A stretch of 13,061 bases of DNA from positions 1 through 13,061 of the forward strand of contig JBCCLI010000164.1 in NCBI GenBank assembly GCA_039026975.1, given 5' to 3'. The translations under genes were made by a program, and so were the position numbers. Origin of the DNA: JBCBKZ01 sp039026975 (GTDB lineage: Bacteria; Bacteroidota; Bacteroidia; J057). How positions within the stretch are numbered: position 1 is the stretch's first letter; each line of letters begins with the position of its first letter. The notes below the pieces were generated by a model, which saw only the letters and a list, made by a program, of their open reading frames with translations, had not been told where the DNA came from and did no database searches. This document shows, piece by piece, positions 8,620 to 13,061 of the stretch.

Positions 8620-8703
8620 GTGGTATAAGAGGCTGAGGACTGTGGAGAGAAGCTTCATTTCTGAAAATTGTGTATCTTATTCCAGGAACTTAACACACTA
8701 ATC

Positions 8704-9201
8704 ATGAAAAAATACACTACTGAAATTAAGTGGGGTCTCATCTTTGTGGCCATGATGCTAGCCTGGATGACATTTGAGAAATTAGCAGGCCTCCACGATG
8801 TGCATATTGATAAACATCCCATTGTCACTAACCTTATCATGATCCCCGCTTTTCTGGTCTACTATCTTGCCTTGAAAGAAAAACGAGACAAGGATTACGG
8901 TGGTGTGATGAGTTGGAAGCAGGGATTCATTTCCGGCGTTATCATAGGCTTGGTAGTCATGGTTATTACCCCACTTACCCAGTACATCACTAGTACCATT
9001 ATTACCCCTGACTACTTTCAGAATGCCATTGCGTATTCAGTAGAAACTAACCAATCTACGCTGGAAGCAGCGGAAGCCAATTTCAATCTGAAAAACTATA
9101 TTATCCTAAGCACCATCTCGGCTCCTATTATGGGTGCCATAACTGCTGCCATCATGGCACTGGTGGTAAGGAGATCAGCACCTAAGGCTACTCCTGCTTA
9201 G
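8704..9201 (+). CDS. DUF4199 family membrane protein
   Basis: A 165-residue integral membrane protein with four hydrophobic segments at about residues 9-25, 37-55, 72-95 and 125-155. The start KKYTTEIKWGLIF, the central SWKQGFISGVIIG and the following region ending TIITPDYFQ fit DUF4199, a Bacteroidota inner-membrane family of unknown function. The ATG at 8704 is chosen over an in-frame TTG at 8668 because the hydrophilic start KKYTTEIKWG is the usual family N terminus and the extra 12 residues would be unconserved. It lies 84 bp after the oxidoreductase gene. A terminator hairpin lies 25 bp downstream of its stop, so it is either the last gene of a unit or a single-gene unit. Confidence 0.82.
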   Translation: MKKYTTEIKWGLIFVAMMLAWMTFEKLAGLHDVHIDKHPIVTNLIMIPAFLVYYLALKEKRDKDYGGVMSWKQGFISGVIIGLVVMVITPLTQYITSTIITPDYFQNAIAYSVETNQSTLEAAEANFNLKNYIILSTISAPIMGAITAAIMALVVRRSAPKATPA

Positions 9202-9225
9202 GATGCGGTAACCAGTACGTAATCT

Positions 9226-9260
9226 GAAAAGGGAGGAGTTAACAGCGCTACTCCCTTTTC
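9226..9260 (+). terminator. Rho-independent terminator after DUF4199 gene
   Basis: GAAAAGGGAG (9226-9235) and CTCCCTTTTC (9251-9260) form a perfect 10-bp stem around a 15-base loop. The T tract is part of the 3' arm and the A tract is part of the 5' arm, a layout that could work in both directions. It lies 25 bp after the DUF4199 stop. The loop is long and the T run is only four bases, so I am less than certain that it terminates efficiently. Confidence 0.65.
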
Positions 9261-9574
9261 ACCTTTCCTGCAAATGAAGTACTAGTATTACACAAGGCCA
9301 ATGATCCAGGGAGGAAATACATGCGCTGCTGACTTGTAGTATCCACAGTGGATATTCTCCCTCTAGCAGAAAAAGGATCACTTACTCAATACTATCTGGC
9401 CGTCTTATCCATAAATAGGTTATTTACCCCTTAAAAAAGACATCTTAGGAAATAGTTGAAAAAGCTATCAGTCGAATCCATATTTTAGCTTATCGATTAT
9501 TTCTACCTACCAAAGTTAGCCTTTTACTTTCAGGCTACTATTTCACCCAACTGGTAGCTAAATGCTAGAGAGCT
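9261..9574. other. Long AT-rich intergenic region before the T9SS cargo gene
   Basis: No open reading frame here has recognisable protein character in any frame. Visible structure is limited to a 15-base dyad at 9340-9354 (annotated separately) and a 6-bp hairpin TAGCCT/AGGCTA (9517-9522 and 9532-9537) about 38 bp before the next ATG. An A-rich stretch (9434-9439) and several T-rich blocks are present, so the promoter of the next gene probably lies here, but no pair of Bacteroidota -33/-7 boxes stands out. Nothing suggests a tRNA or known riboswitch. Confidence 0.5.
9340..9354. promoter_or_regulatory. 15-base palindrome, possible operator
   Basis: TATCCAC (9340-9346), central A (9347), GTGGATA (9348-9354): a perfect seven-base dyad about the central base. 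It lies in the gap before the secreted-protein gene, 220 bp from its start. The two-fold symmetry suits a dimeric DNA-binding protein, but such palindromes also occur by chance and its distance from the gene is large. Confidence 0.25.
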
Positions 9575-10804
9575 ATGCTTAATAAGCTTTTCCTTTCCTT
9601 CCTCCTAGTAGGATCTTCTCTCACATTGCTGGCCCAACCCCAAGGTTGTACAGACCCTTTGGCATTAAACTATGATGCTGCGGCTATGAAAAATGATGGG
9701 TCCTGTGTGTATGCTTCCACCATTATAAAAGAAGATAAAAGCGTAGTGCTGGATGATACACTTAGGGAGACCTCAGGGCTTACCCTCTGGCAGGGTTCCC
9801 TCCTCACCCATAATGACAGTGATGACAACAACCTGTACGTACTTGATAGCCTAACAGGAAAGGTACTTACTATTTTTCCTATAAATGGTATGGACCCTAC
9901 TGACTGGGAGTCCATAGCTCAGGATGATTTTTTCTTTTACTTCGGAGATTTTGGGAATAATGCTGGCGGAAACCGCCAAGACCTGAAGATCTATCGCATT
10001 TCCAGGAATGCCATCAGTGCTGCTAACCCCGTCATCAACACCATTAATTTTACTTATGAAGGTCAAACTGACTTTAGTGGAGAAGGCAGTAATATGACTG
10101 ACTTTGACTGTGAGGCTATGTTTGTAAAAAACGATAGCCTCTACCTACTTACTAAAGAATGGGTAAGTGAACAAACTACTCTCTATGTACTTCCGAAAGC
10201 CCCGGGTACCTATGAAGCTAAACGGAGGGGAAGCCTGGATGTGCAGGGACTCATTACAGGTGTGAGTTATCAGGCAGATAAGAATTACCTGGTCCTTTCC
10301 GGTTATAGTGACCTCCTTCAACCTTTCCTTTACCTACTTTATGACTTTGAGGGAAATGCTTTTTTCTCTGGCAATAAACGTAAACTAGACCTCTTACTCA
10401 GTTTTTCCCAGGCGGAAGGCATAGCAAAAGGAAGCGGACTAAACTTTTTTCTTTCAGAAGAAGAAGTATCCCAACCCCCTTTTATAGATAAGCCCCCTCA
10501 GCTATATACTTTCAACCTGGATCCTTATCTAGGGCTGTTTGTCAATGGGGAGGTAACTACCAGCATTTCTTCTGAGGTAGTAAAGGCTGTTTCTATTTAC
10601 CCTAATCCTTTTACTTCCATAGTAGCAGTTGAAGTAACTAACTTAACAAAACAAGAACAGATTAGCATCTTAGATGTAAGAGGGAATGAAGTCCACCGCA
10701 CTATTCTCTACCCGCCCACTACTGAATTACAGCTAGGGTACCTACCATCTGGTACCTACTTACTGAGAGTAGGGGGACTTGTGAAAAAGATAGTGAAAGA
10801 ATAG
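9575..10804 (+). CDS. Secreted T9SS type A sorting-domain protein with probable beta-propeller body
   Basis: A 409-residue secreted protein. The signal peptide is probably cut after Ala20 (LLA|QPQ). Residues 24-46 hold the GCTDPLALNYD...NDGSCVY motif, with Cys25 and Cys44 likely disulfide-bonded, a motif common in exported proteins of marine Bacteroidota. Residues about 55-325 contain repeated strands such as LYVLDSLTGKVL, DLKIYRIS, LYLLTKEW and LYTFNLD, suggesting a beta-propeller; the phrases SGLTLWQG, FDCEAM and QAEGIAKG recall esterase-like phytase-type propellers, but I cannot assign activity. Residues about 335-409 form a typical type A sorting domain (VSIYPNPF, ISILDVRGNEV, LPSGTYLLRV, final KKIVKE), which directs passage through the type IX secretion system and removal or anchoring at the surface. 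It therefore implies that the genome encodes a T9SS. The VOC gene begins 8 bp after its stop. Confidence 0.88.
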   Translation: MLNKLFLSFLLVGSSLTLLAQPQGCTDPLALNYDAAAMKNDGSCVYASTIIKEDKSVVLDDTLRETSGLTLWQGSLLTHNDSDDNNLYVLDSLTGKVLTIFPINGMDPTDWESIAQDDFFFYFGDFGNNAGGNRQDLKIYRISRNAISAANPVINTINFTYEGQTDFSGEGSNMTDFDCEAMFVKNDSLYLLTKEWVSEQTTLYVLPKAPGTYEAKRRGSLDVQGLITGVSYQADKNYLVLSGYSDLLQPFLYLLYDFEGNAFFSGNKRKLDLLLSFSQAEGIAKGSGLNFFLSEEEVSQPPFIDKPPQLYTFNLDPYLGLFVNGEVTTSISSEVVKAVSIYPNPFTSIVAVEVTNLTKQEQISILDVRGNEVHRTILYPPTTELQLGYLPSGTYLLRVGGLVKKIVKE

Positions 10805-10812
10805 CTTAGGGC

Positions 10813-11199
10813 ATGAATCTTAATCAGGTAACCGCTCCTTGTACCAACCTGGCTGATAGTGTCACCTTCTACCAGCAGCTGGGCCTTAAGCTGATTGTTC
10901 ATTCTCCTAGTCACTATGCCCGTTTTGAATGCCCAGAAGGGGGAAGCACCTTCTCTCTTCATGTGGTAGAGACTAAGTCAGCAGATGAGGCTCCCTGTAT
11001 CTACTTCGAATGCACAGATCTGGATGAAAAGGTAGCCACCCTCCAACGCAGGGGAATTATCTTTGATAGCCTACCAGAGGATAAATCCTGGCTGTGGCGG
11101 GAAGCCCGGCTGAAAGATCCCTACGGGAACCAGCTCATCCTATACTTTGCGGGTAAAAACCGACTATACCCCCCTTGGCGTCTTAAAGAAGCAGAGTAA
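10813..11199 (+). CDS. VOC-superfamily (glyoxalase/bleomycin-resistance fold) protein
   Basis: A 128-residue single-unit vicinal-oxygen-chelate protein, no signal peptide. Strand-helix pattern: NQVTAPCTNLADSVTFYQQL (3-22), a second strand pair including YARFECPEG and FSLHVVE, then the second half IYFECTDLDEKVATLQRRG and the ending LKDPYGNQLILYF. The usual first metal ligand (His in an HVT-type strand) is replaced by Gln5 in QVT, and the usual C-terminal Glu of the GNxxEL-type motif is Ile or Leu here (GNQLILY). It therefore probably does not bind metal in the glyoxalase manner and may be a ligand-binding or resistance-type protein. The cytoplasmic location contrasts with the secreted protein encoded 8 bp upstream, so sharing a transcript need not mean sharing a pathway. 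Confidence 0.87.
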   Translation: MNLNQVTAPCTNLADSVTFYQQLGLKLIVHSPSHYARFECPEGGSTFSLHVVETKSADEAPCIYFECTDLDEKVATLQRRGIIFDSLPEDKSWLWREARLKDPYGNQLILYFAGKNRLYPPWRLKEAE

Positions 11200-11239
11200 T
11201 CTGATCTCTTTTCCAAGCACCAGGCCCTATTAAGCGTTA

Positions 11240-11362
11240 ATGCTTAGCCAAGAAAGGGATTCTTCCATAGAAACTGATGAGCTTTCCATTCTATTATTCC
11301 TCCGAAATACGAGTGAAACAGTGTATTTCGATGATATTACCATAGAAGCCGCTGTGGACTAA
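11240..11362 (+). pseudogene. Remnant of the C-terminal end of a jelly-roll/carbohydrate-binding-like protein
   Basis: A 40-codon frame between an in-frame TAA (11231) and TAA (11360-11362). Its second half reads LSILLFLRNTSETVYFDDIT followed by IEAAVD and stop. The last strands of Bacteroidota jelly-roll domains, found at the ends of large secreted or RHS-like proteins, have just this pattern: a hydrophobic strand, N-x-S turn, VYFDD and one closing strand. Nothing upstream continues the domain, so I read it as the relic of a gene lost by deletion. It has an ATG at 11240 but no signal peptide and no other domain; a real 40-residue protein is possible but less likely. Chance similarity cannot be excluded at this length. 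Confidence 0.4.
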
Positions 11363-11400
11363 CCAAAACCGTATTTACAGATATGATCAGGAAATAGGAA

Positions 11401-11418
11401 AGGAAAAAAAATTTTCCT
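11401..11418. terminator. Small A/T-rich hairpin, weak terminator candidate
   Basis: AGGAAAA (11401-11407) and TTTTCCT (11412-11418) form a 7-bp stem with a loop of four A. It lies between the jelly-roll relic and the lipoprotein gene. The stem has only two G-C pairs and no T run follows on the + strand, so termination would be weak; it may only be part of an AT-rich promoter region. Confidence 0.25.
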
Positions 11419-11425
11419 AGTCCAA

Positions 11426-11469
11426 GCGCGAATGATTATATTCAGAAAGTTAGATATAATCATTTCCGC
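11426..11469. promoter_or_regulatory. Long inverted repeat next to the lipoprotein start (operator or leader hairpin)
   Basis: AATGATTATA (11431-11440) is matched exactly by TATAATCATT (11455-11464) over a 14-base spacer. Flanking bases extend it: GCG at 11426-11428 pairs with CGC at 11467-11469, giving 13 of 15 paired positions. It ends 5 bases before the ATG at 11475. As DNA it could be an operator overlapping the promoter; as RNA it would form a hairpin directly before the start codon and could limit translation. Confidence 0.5.
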
Positions 11470-11474
11470 ATATC

Positions 11475-12224
11475 ATGAAACACATCTCCCTATGCCTGCT
11501 ATGGCTATGCTGCCTATGCATGTCCTGTAAAGAGGATTCTTCCCCTACCCCTGAAGAATCATTTGATGTAAAAATTACTGGCAGGGTGTATGACGCCTTT
11601 ACGGATAAGGGGTACGGCGGTGTGAATATCCAAGCTGTTCCCCCATCTTACGCTAAATGGACAAGGGCTGTTCCTACCATGACAGATGGAAAAGGAAATT
11701 TTGAGATTAGGCTTAATATGGTAGGAGATACCCTGCTGCGGGAAGACCTAAGTATGGAAGACATCCTATCCTATGTAAACCCAGTTTATCAGGGCATGTC
11801 TATCCGTCTGATTCAAGATAACTGTCTCATTACCCATATAGACAAACACTTTCCCTTAACCCGCTTTCAGGATGCATTCAAGGTATATCCCTATGAGATT
11901 CAGCTTGAATATCCTGTAGTAGAAGCTACTGATTTTTTACTGCACTTACAGACTGGGGAGGTTCAAAATCCGGTTACAGCAGAAGTTTATCTTAGAGACC
12001 TGTCAAATTTCCAAAGCTACACAAATTGGTCTCCCCTGGAACTTGAATTGCAGAAAAGCCAGACCATCAATTTTTGTGCACCAGCCAACCGTGAGGTAGA
12101 AGTAGTGGTCTCTTTTGTAGAATACAGTCGTGATCCCTTTACCATCTTAGCTGATAAGATCATGGTGGATACCTTTAGGATGTCTAGTGATATCCCTAAT
12201 AAGTGGACTGTATCCTATCAATAA
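11475..12224 (+). CDS. Predicted lipoprotein with N-terminal beta-sandwich, function unknown
   Basis: A 249-residue exported protein that I do not recognise as a named family. Residues 1-17 form a cysteine-rich hydrophobic signal, with Cys18 the probable lipidated residue (CMS|C; Cys15 is a less likely alternative). Cys18 is followed by K-E-D, which matches the K-(D/E)2 lipoprotein export signal reported for Capnocytophaga, so surface exposure is likely. Residues about 32-80 (VKITGRVYDAFTDKGYGGVN, then TDGKGNFEIRL) look like a carboxypeptidase-regulatory-like sandwich, as found at the N termini of many envelope proteins. Residues 80-249 are beta-rich with no motif I can name. The start at 11475 is the only ATG that keeps the signal. 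The promoter region contains a long inverted repeat (11426-11469), hinting at specific regulation. Its composition matches the neighbouring genes. Confidence 0.75.
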   Translation: MKHISLCLLWLCCLCMSCKEDSSPTPEESFDVKITGRVYDAFTDKGYGGVNIQAVPPSYAKWTRAVPTMTDGKGNFEIRLNMVGDTLLREDLSMEDILSYVNPVYQGMSIRLIQDNCLITHIDKHFPLTRFQDAFKVYPYEIQLEYPVVEATDFLLHLQTGEVQNPVTAEVYLRDLSNFQSYTNWSPLELELQKSQTINFCAPANREVEVVVSFVEYSRDPFTILADKIMVDTFRMSSDIPNKWTVSYQ

Positions 12225-12248
12225 TACTAAATTCAGCTTCAATTTTGG

Positions 12249-12264
12249 TTAAGCCTATGCTTAA
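12249..12264. repeat. TTAAGC-GCTTAA hairpin after the lipoprotein gene
   Basis: TTAAGC (12249-12254) and GCTTAA (12259-12264) form a 6-bp stem with loop CTAT, 24 bp after the lipoprotein stop. A related element, TAAGC/GCTTA (11231-11235 and 11242-11246), lies 31 bp after the VOC stop. Both read TTAAGC, a few bases, then ATGCTTA. They might be weak terminators or ends of a degenerate repeat. Confidence 0.3.
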
Positions 12265-12440
12265 TTCCAGTGTTACATCGCATTCCGTCGGTCTTCCATA
12301 TCAGCCCTGTGGACTCCATTTTGGCATTCGCCCTAAAATAGAGGAAAAATGCTTTGTCTCGCCAATGCAACGCTACAAGCCGCCCACGATCGGTGGTGTG
12401 ATGGCCATCCCAGCAGGCACATATCATTTCAAACAAATTA
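12265..12440. other. GC-rich intergenic stretch of unknown nature
   Basis: Between the lipoprotein gene and the DUF2306 gene. About 61% of bases 12341-12410 are G or C by my count, clearly above the flanking sequence. Frames on both strands are open across it (+ strand to 12457, - strand 12436-12239), but neither translation has family motifs, a signal peptide or a convincing start, and both are rich in Cys, His, Pro and Trp, unlike the real genes here. It contains the perfect palindrome GATGGCCATC (12400-12409). It could be a repeat element, a structured RNA or a gene relic. Confidence 0.35.
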
Positions 12441-12506
12441 CCCGAATCCCTAAATAGTTGATCATCAGCAAGAATTATCCAAAACCCAAGTTAAATTTAT
12501 TAACCA

Positions 12507-13061
12507 TTGACTGCACTTACCTCTGTCTTTAAAGGATTAGGAACCACTTTCCTCATTTTTCTTGTGGCAGCAGTGGGTTTATACCCGCTCATGTATGTGT
12601 TTGCCAGTTCTCCCATCTCCATCATTGAGGGAAAGGGTACGCTTGGAGCGCATCCATTATGGCTCACTGCCTTCTATCTTCATATTATCCTGGGAGGAGT
12701 AGCCCTGCTAGTGGGCTGGCCTCAGTTCTTTCCAAAGTGGAGAAATAGACATCTTCCTCTCCATAGAAAGCTAGGGAAAGTCTACATAGGAAGCATTCTC
12801 CTCGTTAGCGGGCCTACCAGTTTTTTTTTAGCCTTTTTCGCCTTTGGCGGGATGGGGACTAAAATGGGGTTCGGGCTACTGGCTATTTTCTGGTTCACGA
12901 GTACTCTCTTGGCTTTCTTGGCTGTCAGGCGAAAACAAATCTCCTCTCATAAAGAATGGATGATCCGCTCCTATGCCTTAAGTTTGGCTGCTGTGAGCCT
13001 ACGCATATACATGCCCATCATGCAGGCTGGTTTTAGATGGGATTTTGAATATTCCTACAGC
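12507..13061 (+). CDS. DUF2306 family membrane protein, partial (runs off window end)
   Basis: The first 185 codons of an integral membrane protein, open to the last base of the window. In-frame TAA at 12501 and no earlier ATG leave TTG at 12507 as the best start; the first internal ATG (12591, residue 29) would remove most of the first membrane helix. Hydrophobic segments lie at about residues 11-32, 53-71, 93-113, 121-140 and 155-170. Family features: FYLHIILGGVALLVGW (56-71), PLHRKLGKVY (84-93), GFGLLAIFWF (121-130) and SSHKEWMIRSYAL (146-158) with an arginine-containing helix after it (SLRIYMP). The repeated helix-embedded histidines (His59, His86, His148) resemble heme-ligating or metal-binding positions of cytochrome-b-type proteins, but the function of DUF2306 is unknown. 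An AT-rich TAAATTTA element (12492-12499), one base off the Bacteroidota -7 consensus TAnnTTTG, lies just before the start. Confidence 0.85.
   Translation, partial: MTALTSVFKGLGTTFLIFLVAAVGLYPLMYVFASSPISIIEGKGTLGAHPLWLTAFYLHIILGGVALLVGWPQFFPKWRNRHLPLHRKLGKVYIGSILLVSGPTSFFLAFFAFGGMGTKMGFGLLAIFWFTSTLLAFLAVRRKQISSHKEWMIRSYALSLAAVSLRIYMPIMQAGFRWDFEYSYS

Noticed and set aside
8613..8629. Direct repeat GGTATAAG twice, spanning the oxidoreductase stop codon
   Set aside because: Two copies of eight bases are too short to be meaningful and probably reflect local slippage.
8668..8703. TTG-initiated extension of the DUF4199 protein
   Set aside because: The 12 extra residues lack family character, while ATG at 8704 gives the expected KKYTTEIKWG start.
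9340..9348. DnaA-box-like TATCCACA
   Set aside because: It matches eight of nine positions but is single, part of a palindrome, and lacks further boxes or a replication gene nearby, so no origin is supported.
11186..11216. Possible terminator at the end of the VOC gene (AGAG/CTCT followed by TTTT)
   Set aside because: The stem has only four base pairs and overlaps the stop codon, too weak to call.
12239..12436. 65-codon open frame on the - strand
   Set aside because: It overlaps an equally open + frame, has no signal, domain or neighbour support, and follows from the GC-rich composition of the stretch.

Overview
The window looks like chromosomal DNA from a member of the Bacteroidota, most likely a gliding or marine Cytophagia/Flavobacteriia-type organism. 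The evidence is family content: a TonB-dependent receptor paired with a DUF4249 lipoprotein, a DUF4270 lipoprotein, DUF4907, DUF4199, a GCTDPLALNYD-type motif, and a type IX secretion (T9SS) C-terminal sorting domain. Start codons also lack purine-rich Shine-Dalgarno sequences, as is usual in this phylum. All twelve supported genes lie on the + strand. I see no tRNA, rRNA, CRISPR array, transposase or prophage gene.

Positions 4-6130 form a cell-envelope block. Three tightly packed genes (DUF4907 small anchored protein, DUF4270 lipoprotein, FadL/OMPP1-like beta-barrel; 3-bp gap, then 11-bp overlap) are followed after 41 bp by a TonB-dependent receptor with a carboxypeptidase-like N-terminal domain, and 10 bp later by a DUF4249 lipoprotein. 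A strong hairpin followed by a short T run (6164-6200) closes the block. I infer one surface module: an outer-membrane importer, a second barrel and two or three accessory proteins of unknown ligand. It is the best candidate here for an undescribed system.

Positions 6247-8619 carry two enzymes. One is queG (epoxyqueuosine reductase, last step of queuosine synthesis in tRNA). The other is a Gfo/Idh/MocA-family oxidoreductase with a twin-arginine signal, so it probably works in the periplasm. A small four-helix DUF4199 membrane protein follows (8704-9201), ending at a good terminator hairpin (9226-9260).

After a 373-bp AT-rich gap come a secreted T9SS-cargo protein with a probable beta-propeller body (9575-10804) and, 8 bp later, a small VOC-fold protein (10813-11199), probably co-transcribed. 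The next gap holds what looks like the broken C-terminal end of a jelly-roll protein (11240-11362) and a long, nearly perfect inverted repeat next to the start of an unrecognised lipoprotein gene (11475-12224). A GC-rich stretch of unknown nature (about 12265-12420) precedes a DUF2306 membrane protein that starts with TTG at 12507 and runs off the window end.

Functional links between the blocks after 6130 are not evident; they look like ordinary neighbouring transcription units.
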